Positions 17,480 to 26,937 are shown, numbered from the stretch's first letter. The stretch: 64,000 bases of DNA from an uncultured Nocardioides sp. (GCF_947488025.1 NZ_CANKYS010000001.1:1-64000); one strand, 5' to 3'. The notes: a model not told the origin generated them from the letters alone. Program-made: numbers and translations.

Positions 17480-20400
17480 TCAGCCCAGCTGGCGCACGGC
17501 CTGGTCGACGAGCCGGCGTCCCTGCTCCATCAGCCGGGCCCACCGCACCGTGTCGCCCTCGCGCTGCGCCTCGTCGGCCTCGGCGAACTTCTCCCTCGCC
17601 TGCTGCAGCAGCTCGGAGACGTTGGCCTCTCCCCCGGGTTCCTGGGTCGGCTGCGAGCCGGGTGACTGCGACGGCTCGCTGGTCGGCCCGTCGGTCGGGC
17701 TGGGCTCGTCCGTGGGCTCCGGGGACTGGTCCTGGTTCTGGTTCCGGCCGCCGTCGTCGGCGAGGATCAACGCGTCGGCGATCGCCCCGCGCAGGGTCTC
17801 CCCGATGCCGACGTTGCCTTCGTACGAGACCAGGACGAAGCGCAGGATCGGGAAGTTCGACTCGCCGTCGCGGCGGGTGTAGACCGGCTGGACGTACATG
17901 AACTCGTTGCCGATCGGCACGGTCAGCAGGTTGCCCGGCACGCGGTCGGCGTCACCGGTCGTGTAGGGCAGCAGCGACTCGCTGACGTCCTCGTTGGTGG
18001 CGAAGGTGTTGGCGATCTGCAGCGGTCCGCCCGTGGGCTCGTTGGGCAGCTGCAGCACCGAGACCTTGCCGTAGTCGTCAGTCGTCGCGTCGCTGTTGAC
18101 CGCCATGTAGGCCGCGAGGTTGTTCTCCTTGTCGCGCGGCACGTAGACCGAGGTCAGCGACCACGTCTCGCCCTCGCCGGTGTCGGTGAACAGGCGGTAG
18201 GGCGGCTGCAGGCGCGTGGTGCGCTGCGGGTCGCTGGGCACCTCCCAGCGGCTCGACCCCTCGAACCACGCCGACGCCGAGGTCTCGTGGTAGCGCTGGA
18301 ACTGGAAGCGCTGGGCCTTGAAGAGGTCCTCGGGGTAGCGCAGGTGCTCCTCGAGCGCCTCCGGGATGTCTTCCTTGGGCTGCACCGAGTCGGGGAAGAC
18401 CTCCGCCCAGGCCTGGAGGATCGGGTCCTCCTGGTCCCACTCGTAGAGCGTCACCGTGCCGTCGTAGGCGTCGACCGTGGCCTTGACCGAGTTGCGAAGG
18501 TAGTTGATCTCGTCGGTCGGCAGGGTCTGGAAGCCGGTGTTCTCCTGCAGGGAGTCGTCGGTCATCTCCTCCAGCGACTCGCGCTGCGAGAGCGGGTACT
18601 TGTCGGTGACGGTGTAGCCGTCGAGGATCCACTGGATCCGCCCGTCGACGACGGCCGGGTAGGGGTCGGAGTCGACGGTCAGCCACGGGGCGACCTTCTC
18701 GACCATCTGGCGCGGGTTGCGGTCGTAGAGGATCTTCGAGTTCTCGTGCACGCGGCTCGACAGGATCAGGTTGGGCTCGCTGAACCGAACGGCGTAGAGC
18801 AGCTGGCTGAAGATGTTGCCGATCGGGACGCCTGCCTCGCCGTCGTACGTCGTCGCGACGTCCTCCTCGCTGCGGTCCCCACGCGGCAGGTCGAACTCCA
18901 CCGGCGCGCCGCCCGGGCGCTGGCCGACGATGCTGTAGGTCGGGCTCTGCTCGCCGAAGTAGACCCGCGTCTCGTAGCCGTCCTCGCCGCCGACCCTCGA
19001 CAGGGTGTCCTCGTCCTCCTCCGCACCCTCGGCCCACTGGATGCCGGTCTGCTGCGTGGAGTCGTCCTCGGGCCGCTGGTTGGCGAAGGCTGCGATCACG
19101 CCGTTGCCGTGCGTGTAGGCGGTGTGGAGGTTGGACCAGTTCTGGTCGTTCTCCGCGAGCCCGCTCTGGTCGAGCTCGCGCACGCCGAGCACCACGGCCC
19201 GGTCGGTGCCGTCGATCTCGTAGCGGTCGACGTCGAGCACGTTGGGCACCGAGTAGTAGGCACGGACCTGCTGCTGCTGCTCGAAGATCTCGCTGACGAT
19301 CTGCGGGTCGACCAGCGGGATCCCATCGGTGAGGCCGTCGAGCGCCTCGAGCTCACCGTCGTCGGCGACGGCCGTGCCGCTCACGTTGCGTACGTCGATC
19401 TGGTCGAGCTGGTAGGCCGCGCGCGTCGCGTCGATGTTGGCCTTGATGTAGGGGCCCTCGCGGTCCGGCACGTTGGGGTTGACGCGGATCGCCTGGACGA
19501 GGGTCGGGACGATCAGGCCGAGGATGATCGCGGAGAGCGCGAAGAGGGCGACGCCGACCGACGGGAGCAGCCAGGTCCGCCGCCAGATGTTGGCCAGGAA
19601 GAGCAGCGCGCAGACGATCGCGATGCCGGCGAGGATCTCCTTGGCGGGCAGCACCGCCTTGTCGTCGGTGTAGCCCATGCCGGTGAAGATCGAACCCGAG
19701 TTGGTCACCAGGTCGAAGCGGTCGAGCCAGTAGTCGACCGCCTTGGCCAGCACGAAGAGCGCCAGCAGGGCCGAGACCTGGATCTGCGCGGCGCTGGTGA
19801 GCCGCTCACCGGGGCGGGCCGAGAGCCGGATGCCGCCGAAGAGGTAGTTCATCAGCAGCGAGGCGATGAGGCCCACGACGGCCAGGGCCATCACGAAGTC
19901 GACGATGTAGTGCCAGAACGGCAGGTCGAAGACGTAGAAGCCGACGTCCTTGTTGAAGTAGGGGTCGGTCGTGCCGAAGTCCTGGCTGTGCCGCCACAGG
20001 GAGTAGCTGCGCCACTGCCCCGACGCCGAGGCGCCGGCGAAGAGGCCCATCACCGCGGCCGCGCCGCCGATGACCCAGCCCATGCGGGGCGCCAGCAGCT
20101 GGCGGTAGCGGTCCATCCCGTCGTCGGGCATGCCCGGCATCCCGGGCCACAGGACGGGCCGGTAGCGGTAGGCCATCGCCATCGTCACCGCGACGACGGC
20201 GGCCATCAGCCCCGCGAAGACGAAGAAGAGGCCGACCCGGGTGAGGAGGAGGGTGGTGAAGACCTCCTGGTAGCCGACCGAGCCGAACCACAGCCGCTCG
20301 GTCCAGAAGGACGCGAAGGCGCTCAGCAGCATGAAGGCCAGGACGAGGACGATCGCGGTGATGACCAGCGCGCCCGGCCGGCGGGACGTGTTCGTGGGGC

Positions 20401-20488
20401 GCGCCCCGCCCGCGCCGCCCGGTCCGCCCGGCCGCTGGGGGCCGTCGGGTCCGGTGGGTCCGTTGGGTCGGTCGAAGGGATTGCTCAT
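17480..20488 (-). CDS. UPF0182 family membrane protein
   Basis: This 1,002-residue protein belongs to a large actinobacterial/cyanobacterial family of unknown function. A Pro/Gly-rich cytoplasmic N-terminus is followed by seven membrane segments within about the first 340 residues (the first is ALVITAIVLVLAFMLLSAF, near 40-60). A long extracytoplasmic domain comes next (motifs such as YTHGNG, YDRNPRQMVEK and QRFQFQRYHE), then a low-complexity Asp/Pro/Ser tail and a short helical C-terminus. The start at ATG 20488 (MSNPFDRPNG) is chosen because the frame upstream lacks family character and overlaps the PPA1309 gene. It lies 4 nt behind that gene and was probably co-transcribed with it. Confidence 0.9.
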   Translation of the reverse strand: MSNPFDRPNGPTGPDGPQRPGGPGGAGGARPTNTSRRPGALVITAIVLVLAFMLLSAFASFWTERLWFGSVGYQEVFTTLLLTRVGLFFVFAGLMAAVVAVTMAMAYRYRPVLWPGMPGMPDDGMDRYRQLLAPRMGWVIGGAAAVMGLFAGASASGQWRSYSLWRHSQDFGTTDPYFNKDVGFYVFDLPFWHYIVDFVMALAVVGLIASLLMNYLFGGIRLSARPGERLTSAAQIQVSALLALFVLAKAVDYWLDRFDLVTNSGSIFTGMGYTDDKAVLPAKEILAGIAIVCALLFLANIWRRTWLLPSVGVALFALSAIILGLIVPTLVQAIRVNPNVPDREGPYIKANIDATRAAYQLDQIDVRNVSGTAVADDGELEALDGLTDGIPLVDPQIVSEIFEQQQQVRAYYSVPNVLDVDRYEIDGTDRAVVLGVRELDQSGLAENDQNWSNLHTAYTHGNGVIAAFANQRPEDDSTQQTGIQWAEGAEEDEDTLSRVGGEDGYETRVYFGEQSPTYSIVGQRPGGAPVEFDLPRGDRSEEDVATTYDGEAGVPIGNIFSQLLYAVRFSEPNLILSSRVHENSKILYDRNPRQMVEKVAPWLTVDSDPYPAVVDGRIQWILDGYTVTDKYPLSQRESLEEMTDDSLQENTGFQTLPTDEINYLRNSVKATVDAYDGTVTLYEWDQEDPILQAWAEVFPDSVQPKEDIPEALEEHLRYPEDLFKAQRFQFQRYHETSASAWFEGSSRWEVPSDPQRTTRLQPPYRLFTDTGEGETWSLTSVYVPRDKENNLAAYMAVNSDATTDDYGKVSVLQLPNEPTGGPLQIANTFATNEDVSESLLPYTTGDADRVPGNLLTVPIGNEFMYVQPVYTRRDGESNFPILRFVLVSYEGNVGIGETLRGAIADALILADDGGRNQNQDQSPEPTDEPSPTDGPTSEPSQSPGSQPTQEPGGEANVSELLQQAREKFAEADEAQREGDTVRWARLMEQGRRLVDQAVRQLG

Positions 20489-20492
20489 GGCC

Positions 20493-21128
20493 TCAGGGGT
20501 TCTCGTGGGGGTGGGGCTGGGTGTCGTGCGCGAGGTCGTGGAGGGGGTCGTGCAGCGTCGCGTGGAGGAGGTCGAGGAGCCCCGGGACGAGCTCGGTGCC
20601 GTTGACCACCGACTGCTCGTCGTCGTGGGCACGCAACCGCAGGGCGCAGTACGACGCACCGGCGCGCGTCACGCCGGCGACCATCCGCACCTCCTGGCGC
20701 TCGGGGTGCTCACGCGCGAACAGCTCGGCCGCCGTGGGGTCGTCGGGGATCTCGTCGTCGACCTCGGGGGGCAGCACCAGCCGCTCGATGACGGCGGCGC
20801 ACCCGGTGACGCTGTCGGGCCACGCGATGGTCTGCAGCGCGTCCTCGAGGACCTGCCCGGGCGGCAGGCCGTCCTGCTCGATGGGCGTGAACGACCCGTC
20901 GTCGCCGGGACCGTCGATCGCCATCGCGGCCGCGAGCGCGGGCTCCTGGGCGACGAGCGTGGCGGTGTCGACGAGGGCGTAGAGCCGGGCCGGCTGGTCC
21001 CACCCGTCCTGGGCGACGTGCGCCTCGATCTCGAGGACGGCCGCGGCGAGGGCCGGGTCCTCGGGGAGCGCGTCGGGGGAACCCGGGTCGGGCACGGCGT
21101 CGGGGGTCGGGTCGGTGGGGCTGGTCAT
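20493..21128 (-). CDS. PPA1309 family protein
   Basis: A 211-residue soluble protein of the PPA1309 family, found across actinobacteria and without assigned function. It is rich in Asp, Glu and Ala, with the recognisable stretches VAQDGWDQPARLYALVDT, IAWPDSVTGCAAVIERLVL and PPEVDDEIPDDP. The C-terminus is His-rich (HDPLHDLAHDTQPHPHE). It overlaps the protease gene by ATGA (start 21128, protease stop 21125). The conserved order protease, PPA1309, UPF0182 suggests one operon. Confidence 0.85.
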   Translation of the reverse strand: MTSPTDPTPDAVPDPGSPDALPEDPALAAAVLEIEAHVAQDGWDQPARLYALVDTATLVAQEPALAAAMAIDGPGDDGSFTPIEQDGLPPGQVLEDALQTIAWPDSVTGCAAVIERLVLPPEVDDEIPDDPTAAELFAREHPERQEVRMVAGVTRAGASYCALRLRAHDDEQSVVNGTELVPGLLDLLHATLHDPLHDLAHDTQPHPHENP

Positions 21129-22177
21129 GAGGCGGTCTCCTCGCAGCTGGGGAGGTCGGCGTCGGGGTCGGCGACCCAGTCGTCGAGGGTCGTCACGGCA
21201 CCGTCCATCGTCGTGGCCTTGGCCAGGCGCATGTCACCGGGGTCCACTCCCCCGATGCCGTCGCAGTTGTCGGCCGGGACGAGGAACAGCTCCGCGCCGG
21301 CGTCGCGGGCGGCGGCGATCTTCTGCTGGATCCCCCCGATCGGGCCGACCTTCCCGGCCGGCGTGATCGTGCCGGTGCCGGCGATGTCGGCACCGCCCGT
21401 CAGGGAGCCCGGGGTGAGCGTGTCGTAGATGGCCAGCGACATCATCAGTCCGGCGCTGGGTCCGCCGATGTTGTCGGCGATGTCGACGCTCACCTCGAAC
21501 GGGAAGTCGAAGCCGATGCCGGGGGTGATGCCGATGCGCGGGTCGCCGTCGACGTCCTCGGGGGTCACGTCCACGGCGACCTCCTTCTTCCCACGGCGTA
21601 CGACGAACTCGACCGGCTCGCCGGGGGCCGCGGCGTCGACGGCGTCGACGACGTCCTGGGCGTCGGTGACCGGCTTCCCGCCGGCCCGGAGGAGCACGTC
21701 GCGCACCTCGAGCCTGCCGTCGGCGGGCAGCCCGGGGGTCACGTCGAGGACCTCCACGATCGGGTCGACCTCCTCACCGAGCTGGGTGAGCGCGGCAGCG
21801 ACCGCGGTGTCCTGGGAGGAGACCATGGCGGCATCCGACTGGCGGTCACTGGACTCGTCGGTCTCGTCGGGCGCGTAGATCGAGGAGCGCGGCCAGACGG
21901 CGGCGTCGGGGTCGAAGTAGGCGCGCAGGAGCTCGGGAAGGCTGACGTCCTCCTGCGGGGTGCTGACGTAGACGGTCGTCATCCGCAGCTCGCCGTCGTC
22001 GTAGAAGGCCTCGTGTCCGTTGACGCGGACGATCTCGTCGCCGTCGCTCTCGGCGAGTATGTCGACGGTCGGACCGGGGTAGTAGGTGACGTAGGGAAGC
22101 GGCACGAACGCGGCCGTCGCCCACAGCACGGCCAGGAGGCACAGTGCGAGCAGTCCCGCCCTGGTCCGCTGAGTCAT
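21125..22177 (-). CDS. membrane-anchored PDZ/Lon-type (S16) protease
   Basis: 350 residues of the YlbL-like family. An N-terminal membrane anchor (about 7-27) is followed by an extracytoplasmic PDZ domain (about 140-205) and a Lon-type proteolytic domain. The Ser-Lys dyad is visible as Ser241 in GGPSAGLMMSLAI and Lys286 in GGIQQKI, with the conserved TPGSLTGG and TGTITPAGKVGPIGG between. It probably trims or degrades membrane-associated proteins; substrates are unknown. ATG 22177 was chosen as the start of the hydrophobic anchor, since sequence upstream in this frame has no family character. Confidence 0.9.
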   Translation of the reverse strand: MTQRTRAGLLALCLLAVLWATAAFVPLPYVTYYPGPTVDILAESDGDEIVRVNGHEAFYDDGELRMTTVYVSTPQEDVSLPELLRAYFDPDAAVWPRSSIYAPDETDESSDRQSDAAMVSSQDTAVAAALTQLGEEVDPIVEVLDVTPGLPADGRLEVRDVLLRAGGKPVTDAQDVVDAVDAAAPGEPVEFVVRRGKKEVAVDVTPEDVDGDPRIGITPGIGFDFPFEVSVDIADNIGGPSAGLMMSLAIYDTLTPGSLTGGADIAGTGTITPAGKVGPIGGIQQKIAAARDAGAELFLVPADNCDGIGGVDPGDMRLAKATTMDGAVTTLDDWVADPDADLPSCEETAS

Positions 22178-22226
22178 GGGCGCAACTCTCTCAAACGACG
22201 GCAACTGCGCGGCGACAAGCCGTCGA

Positions 22227-22487
22227 TCAGGAGGCGCGGCGGGTGGTGCCGTCGCCCGGTCCGGCACCGTGGCTGGGTCGGACGGCGATGCCGGTGCTGC
22301 GGTCGCGCGCCGGTGCCGACGTACGTCGCGTGCCCGCCGGCAGCTCCTTCGTGATCGCCCGGCCGAGACGCTCGACGGCGACGTCGCGGTCGACCTCGCC
22401 GCGGCCGTCGCGGCCCGCCCACGACACCCACGCCATCGCTGCCAGCGCGACGACGGCCGAGGGCACGAGCCACAGCAGGATCTCCAC
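22227..22487 (-). CDS. small single-pass membrane protein
   Basis: 86 residues: an N-terminal membrane segment (LLWLVPSAVVALAAMAWVSWAG, about 4-25), then a charged Arg-rich cytoplasmic tail (VDRDVAVERLGRAITKEL). Small proteins like this are common next to the S16 protease and MoaE in actinobacteria, but I recognise no named domain. The start at ATG 22487 is the only one that retains the membrane segment. Function unknown. Confidence 0.7.
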   Translation of the reverse strand: MEILLWLVPSAVVALAAMAWVSWAGRDGRGEVDRDVAVERLGRAITKELPAGTRRTSAPARDRSTGIAVRPSHGAGPGDGTTRRAS

Positions 22488-22529
22488 GCGACGAGCCTAG
22501 GGGCCGGCGCGGTCCGCGACGGGGAGGCC

Positions 22530-22967
22530 CTACGGCGTGCCGACCCACTCCTCGGTCCGGTCGTCGAAGACCTGGTGCTTCCAGATCGGCACCTCGGCCT
22601 TGAGCGTGTCGATGAGGGCCCGCGAGGCGGCGAAGGCGTCACCGCGGTGCGCCGCCGTGGTCGCGACGACGACCGCGAGGTCGCCGATGCGCAGCTCGCC
22701 CACCCGGTGCACCGCCGCCACTCCCCTGACGTCGTGGTCCTGCGCCACCTGGCGGCAGACGTCGCGGAGCCGGGCCAGGGCGGTCGGGTGCGCCGAGTAG
22801 TCGAGCGCCGTGACGCCCTTCCCGGAGTCGTGGTCACGCACCTGGCCCACGAAGAGGGTGAGGCCTCCGGCGCCGTCGTCACCGAGCGCGTCGAGGACCT
22901 CCGTGACGTCCAGCGGAGTGTCGCGGATGTCGACGAGGCGCACGGGGTCGGACGTGGGGTCGCTCAC
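22530..22967 (-). CDS. moaE: molybdopterin synthase catalytic subunit MoaE
   Basis: 145 residues. MoaE forms molybdopterin synthase with MoaD and inserts the dithiolene sulfurs into precursor Z (cPMP) in molybdenum cofactor synthesis. The family blocks are present: TLFVGQVRDHDSGKGV, LDYSAHP, VHRVGELRIGD and VVVATTAAHRGDAF. The active-site lysine region is LKAEVPIWKHQ near the C-terminus. GTG 22967 (VSDPTSDP) is the start; longer frames have no homology. The cofactor would be needed by the Mo-hydroxylase at 56692-60475, although the genes are far apart. No other moa genes are in the window. Confidence 0.92.
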   Translation of the reverse strand: MSDPTSDPVRLVDIRDTPLDVTEVLDALGDDGAGGLTLFVGQVRDHDSGKGVTALDYSAHPTALARLRDVCRQVAQDHDVRGVAAVHRVGELRIGDLAVVVATTAAHRGDAFAASRALIDTLKAEVPIWKHQVFDDRTEEWVGTP

Positions 22968-23021
22968 GCGGTCGAGTCTAGGGGTGCCGCGCTGCTGGGC
23001 GCGGTGAGTAACGTGGAGGCC

Positions 23022-24383
23022 ATGAGTGACACCCCCGGAGGTCCCGGATCGTCCGGTCAGGGCCCCGACGACAACAACCCCTTCAAGGGCACGCCGTTCG
23101 AGCAGATCTTCTCGCAGATGGGCGGCTTCGGCCCCGGCGGCGGGATGCCCGACCTCAACGCGCTGATGGCCCAGATGCAGTCGCTGTTCGCGCCGCACGA
23201 CGGCCCGGTCAACTGGGAGACGGTCACCGACCTCGCCCGCCGCGCCGCTGCGCAGGAGCCCGACCCGACGGTCAGCCCTGCCCAGTCGGGCGCCGTCGCC
23301 GACGCCGTACGCCTGGCCGACCACTGGCTCGACACGACGACCGGGTTTCCCTCGGGCGTCACCACCACCGCCGCGTGGTCGCGGGCGGAGTGGATCGTCG
23401 AGACGATCCCGGTGTGGAAGGTGCTGGTCGAGCCGATCGCCGGCTCCGCCACCCAGGCCCTGGGCCAGGCGATGCCCGAGGAGATGAAGCAGCTCGCCGG
23501 CCCCCTGATGGCCATGCTCGGCAAGGCCAGCGGCGCCATGGTCGCCTCCCAGGTCGGCAGCGGCCTCGGCGCGCTCGCCGGTGACGTCCTCAGCGCCTCC
23601 GACATCGGCCTGCCCCTGGGCCCGATCGGCAAGGCGGCCCTGCTCCCCACCAACGTCGCGGCCTTCGCCGAGGAGCTGCCCGACGTCTCCGCCGACGACG
23701 TGCTGCTCTACCTCGCGCTGCGCGAGGCCGCCCACCAGCGCCTCTTCGCCGGCGTGCCGTGGCTGCGCGACCACCTCATCGGGGCGGTCTCGGAGTACGG
23801 CGCCGGCATGGACTTCGACACCTCCGGGATGGAGTCCAAGCTGCGCGAGGTCGACATGACCAACCCCGAGGCGATGCAGGACGCCCTGGCGGGGGGGCTC
23901 TTCGACCCCGAGCCGTCGGCGGCCCAGAAGGCGGCGCTCGAGAAGCTCGAGGTGACCCTCGCGCTCGTGGAGGGCTGGGTCGACGAGGTCGTCAGCCAGG
24001 CCACCGCCGAGCGGATGCCGGCGGCCGCCAAGCTGCAGGAGACCGTACGCCGTCGGCGCGCCGCCGGCGGCCCGGCCGAGCAGACCTTCGCCACCCTCGT
24101 CGGGCTCGAGCTGCGGCCCCGCCGGCTGCGCGACGCCTCCACCCTGTGGGGCTCGCTGCGCACCCGTCAGGGCGCCGAGGCCCGCGACGGCGTCTGGATG
24201 TCGCCGCACCTGCTGCCCACCGCGAGCGACCTCGACGACCCGCTGGGCTTCCGCGAGGACTCCGTGACGCCCGGCGAGCTCTCCGAGGAGGAGTTCGACG
24301 CCGGCCTGCGCGACCTGCTCGACGGTGGCACCGACGGTGGCTCCGACGGCGGCTCCGACGGCGGCACCCGCCCGACCGAGTGA
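23022..24383 (+). CDS. zinc-dependent metalloprotease family protein (DUF2342)
   Basis: 453 residues of the actinobacterial DUF2342 family, also called F420-associated or zinc-dependent metalloprotease family. It has a Gly/Pro-rich N-terminus (DDNNPFKGTPFEQIFSQMGG), then helices with VLSASDIGLPL, and the putative metal site LREAAHQRLFAGVPWLRDHL (an ExxH variant rather than HExxH). A C-terminal Gly/Asp/Ser repeat (GGSDGGSDGG) ends the protein. Proteolytic activity is assumed from the fold and not shown by a canonical motif. It is divergent from moaE (55-nt gap) and overlaps the next gene by GTGA. Confidence 0.85.
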   Translation: MSDTPGGPGSSGQGPDDNNPFKGTPFEQIFSQMGGFGPGGGMPDLNALMAQMQSLFAPHDGPVNWETVTDLARRAAAQEPDPTVSPAQSGAVADAVRLADHWLDTTTGFPSGVTTTAAWSRAEWIVETIPVWKVLVEPIAGSATQALGQAMPEEMKQLAGPLMAMLGKASGAMVASQVGSGLGALAGDVLSASDIGLPLGPIGKAALLPTNVAAFAEELPDVSADDVLLYLALREAAHQRLFAGVPWLRDHLIGAVSEYGAGMDFDTSGMESKLREVDMTNPEAMQDALAGGLFDPEPSAAQKAALEKLEVTLALVEGWVDEVVSQATAERMPAAAKLQETVRRRRAAGGPAEQTFATLVGLELRPRRLRDASTLWGSLRTRQGAEARDGVWMSPHLLPTASDLDDPLGFREDSVTPGELSEEEFDAGLRDLLDGGTDGGSDGGSDGGTRPTE

Positions 24384-25030
24384 CCCTTAGAGACGGGCGC
24401 GGGGCGCCCTCCTCAGGACAGGCCCTCCACGCGAGCGCGGTCGCGACGCTGTCGGACTGGGTCGCCCCGACGCCCGGGCAGGAGACGCTGCGCGAGCGCT
24501 ACCTCGCCCACCTGGCGGCGCACCCCGACGGGCTGGCCAAGGCGTGCTTCCCCGACCACCTCACCGCGGGCGCTATCGTCGTGTCGCCCGACGGCGGCGC
24601 GGTGCTGCTCAACCACCACCGCAAGGCCGACGCGTGGCTGGCCTTCGGCGGGCACCTGGAGCCGGGTGACGCGTCGCTCGCCGACGGCGCCCGGCGCGAG
24701 CTGGTCGAGGAGTCGGGCCTGACGTCGTTCGCCTTCGACGAGGAGCCACTGTCCCTCGACTCCCACGCGGTCGAGTTCTGCTCCGACCGCGGCACCGTCC
24801 ACCACCTCGACGTACGGTTCCTCGCCACGGCCGAGCCCGACGCGGCGCACGCGACGAGCGAGGAGTCGCTCGACGTGCGCTGGTGGCCCGTCGACGCGCT
24901 GCCGGTCACCTTCGACGACATGTACGCCCTCATCGACGCCGCCGTGGCGCGGGTGCGGGCGGCTCAGTCGTCGTCGAGTCAGTCGTCGTCGAGTCCGGGC
25001 GGCGGCTCCAGCCGCGCGGCCGCGGAGTAG
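24380..25030 (+). CDS. Nudix hydrolase
   Basis: 216 residues. The Nudix box is GGHLEPGDASLADGARRELVEESGL (split: GGHLEPGD, then RRELVEESG), with the RE and EE metal-binding residues present and the first Glu position altered, as in many actinobacterial GGHxEPGD variants. The substrate (a nucleoside diphosphate linked to another group) cannot be predicted. A GTG start at 24380 overlaps the preceding TGA by 4 nt, which suggests coupled translation with the DUF2342 gene. The Ser-rich tail (SSSSQSSSS) lies in DNA that also encodes the end of the convergent YgjP-like gene. Confidence 0.85.
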   Translation: MTLRDGRGAPSSGQALHASAVATLSDWVAPTPGQETLRERYLAHLAAHPDGLAKACFPDHLTAGAIVVSPDGGAVLLNHHRKADAWLAFGGHLEPGDASLADGARRELVEESGLTSFAFDEEPLSLDSHAVEFCSDRGTVHHLDVRFLATAEPDAAHATSEESLDVRWWPVDALPVTFDDMYALIDAAVARVRAAQSSSSQSSSSPGGGSSRAAAE

Positions 25031-25518
25031 CCCTCGAGGTAGCCCTTGGCCTTCTCCGCGCGGGGGTAGCGGTCGACCCAGGCCCAGAACGCGGGCGTGT
25101 GGCCCGCCTCGAGCAGATGGGCCAGCTCGTGGACCAGGACGTAGTCGACGACCCAGCCGGGCACCTTCTGCAGCCGGTCGCTGAGCCGGATGGTGCCCTC
25201 GCCCGGGGTGCAGGAGCCCCAGCGGGAGTTCTGGTTGGTCACCCAGCGCACCGAGGCCGGGATCGCCAGGCCCCCGAAGTAGAGGTCGTTGAGCTTGGCG
25301 GCACGGGCGACGAGGTCGTCGTCGGAGCGCAGCCGGCGCCGCTCCTGCCGCTCGATGCGGGCCACCATGTCGGCGACCCACGTCGCCTCGTCGCGCTTGC
25401 TCATGGTGGCCGGGATCAGCACGACGATGCGGTCGCCGTCACGATAGGCCGAGACCGTGCGACGTCGGCGGCGCGAGCGGCGCACCTCCACGTCGGGCGG
25501 GCTGGCCGGGCTGCTCAT
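24979..25518 (-). CDS. YgjP-like (DUF45) zinc metallopeptidase
   Basis: 179 residues with the SprT/YgjP-type metal site HELAH (130-134) and the third ligand His140 in LEAGHTPAFW. The family motif NSRWGSCT lies at about 97-103. An Arg-rich N-terminus (RRSRRRRR) precedes the domain. YgjP relatives are called M48-like peptidases or UTP pyrophosphatases, and the activity here is not determined. It converges with and overlaps the Nudix gene by 52 bp. Confidence 0.88.
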   Translation of the reverse strand: MSSPASPPDVEVRRSRRRRRTVSAYRDGDRIVVLIPATMSKRDEATWVADMVARIERQERRRLRSDDDLVARAAKLNDLYFGGLAIPASVRWVTNQNSRWGSCTPGEGTIRLSDRLQKVPGWVVDYVLVHELAHLLEAGHTPAFWAWVDRYPRAEKAKGYLEGYSAAARLEPPPGLDDD

Positions 25519-25578
25519 GTGCCGAACCTAACGCCCGCCACCCACACCGAGGGGTGGGCGCGCTGGCCGGAGCCGCAC

Positions 25579-26628
25579 TCAGAGCCGGGCGGAGGCCCAC
25601 TCGAGCAACCGGTCACGCTCCCAGGTCGTGACGATCCGGTCGGGGTCGATCCCGGCCTCGGTAGCCCGGACGGCGCCGTGGTCGAGCATGTCGAGCTGGC
25701 CGGGGGCGTGGGCGTCGGAGTCGATCGAGAACAGGCAGCCGAGGTCGCGGGCGAGCTCGAGCAGCTTCGTGGGCGGGTCGCGGCGCTCGGGCCGGGAGTT
25801 GATCTCGACCGCCACCCCCTCCTCCGCGCACGCGGTGAAGACCGCCCGCGCGTCGAACTGGCTCTGCGGTCGCACGCCCCGGTTGCCGGTCACCAGGCGG
25901 CCGGTGCAGTGGCCGAGGACGTTGGTGTGCGGGTTGCGGACCGCGGCGACCATCCGCTTCGTCATGGGGGCCGCGTCCATCCTGAGCTTGGAGTGGACGG
26001 ACGCGACGCGGACGTCGAGGCGGCCGAGCATCTCCGGGGTCTGGTCGAGCGACCCGTCGTCGAGGATGTCCACCTCGATCCCCTTCAGCAGGGTGAACGA
26101 GCCGTCGAGGTGCTCGTTGACGGCGTCCACGACGCCGAGCTGTCGCGCCAGGCGCTCGGCGCTGAGCCCGTTGGCGACCCGCAGGCGCGGGCTGTGGTCG
26201 GTGAGCACGAGGTAGTCGTGCCCGAGCTCCATGGCCGTCATCGCCATCTCCTCGAGCGGCGACCCGCCGTCGGACCAGTCGGAGTGCGAGTGCAGGTCAC
26301 CGCGGAGGCGGGCCCGCAGCTCCTCCCCGCCCTGCGCCAGGGGACCGGCGGTTTCCTCCAGCCTCACCAGGCGCTCGGGCACCACGCCGTTGCACGCGTC
26401 GGTGATGACGGCAGCCGTGCTGGGGCCGATGCCGGGCAGCTCGGTGAGGGTGCCCTCGGCGGCGCGGCGGCGTACCTCCTCCTCGGGCAGCGGCAGGATC
26501 GTGCGCGCCGCCTTGCGGAAGGCCTCGATCCGGCGGGTCTCCTCGCGCTGGCGCTCCATCAGGAACGCGATGCGCCGCAGCGTCGCCACGGGACCGCGGG
26601 CGGCGCCCGCCGTCGACTCCTCGCCCAC
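25579..26628 (-). CDS. PHP-domain metal-dependent phosphoesterase with helix-hairpin-helix
   Basis: 349 residues. The N-terminal part has a helix-hairpin-helix DNA-binding motif (LTELPGIGPSTAAVI, about 61-75). The PHP domain follows, with metal motifs DLHSHSDWSDGG (111-122), LTDHSPRL, KGIEVDIL, SVHSKL, LGHCTGR, INSRPERRDPP and SIDSDAHAPGQLD. The combination is that of the PolX-like C-terminal PHP region as a free-standing protein, suggesting a DNA-end phosphoesterase or nuclease. GTG 26628 has an excellent GGAGGAGAA ribosome site and removes a non-conserved extension. Confidence 0.88.
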   Translation of the reverse strand: MGEESTAGAARGPVATLRRIAFLMERQREETRRIEAFRKAARTILPLPEEEVRRRAAEGTLTELPGIGPSTAAVITDACNGVVPERLVRLEETAGPLAQGGEELRARLRGDLHSHSDWSDGGSPLEEMAMTAMELGHDYLVLTDHSPRLRVANGLSAERLARQLGVVDAVNEHLDGSFTLLKGIEVDILDDGSLDQTPEMLGRLDVRVASVHSKLRMDAAPMTKRMVAAVRNPHTNVLGHCTGRLVTGNRGVRPQSQFDARAVFTACAEEGVAVEINSRPERRDPPTKLLELARDLGCLFSIDSDAHAPGQLDMLDHGAVRATEAGIDPDRIVTTWERDRLLEWASARL

Positions 26629-26842
26629 TTCTTCTCCTCCACAGCCCCGACGCAGGTGAAACCGCTGGTCACCCGCACAGTACGGCGCCCGCGCCGGGCG
26701 TGTCGCGCACAGGGTCCTCCCCATCCCCGGCACCGTCCTCCACGGTCATCGGTCCGCGGTGCACACCGTCTCCACAGGTCTGTCCACAGGCGTGGACACC
26801 GAGCCGTTGACCCCGCACGCGGCCGGCCCTCGGTTTGCGCCC

Positions 26843-26909
26843 AGAAGGGCCCCACGGCTCCTCGACGCACGCTGGGGAAGGCAGGCGTCGGGGCTGCGGG
26901 GCCCCTTCT
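26843..26909 (-). terminator. possible terminator after enoyl-CoA hydratase
   Basis: AGAAGGGCCCCAC (26843-26855) pairs with GCGGGGCCCCTTCT (26896-26909), with one bulged base and a long interior. It lies 29 nt past the enoyl-CoA hydratase stop on the minus strand, inside the 309-nt gap before the PHP gene. The rest of the gap contains CTCCACAGG and CTGTCCACAGG, which I do not interpret. Confidence 0.4.
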
Positions 26910-26937
26910 TCGTCCTCGTCCTCCCCACCCGTGCCGC

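Noticed and set aside
26755..26800. Cluster of DnaA-box-like CTGTCCACA sequences (possible origin)
   Set aside because: Only two partial matches occur, with no dnaA, dnaN or AT-rich unwinding region. The sequence lies in an ordinary 309-nt gap.
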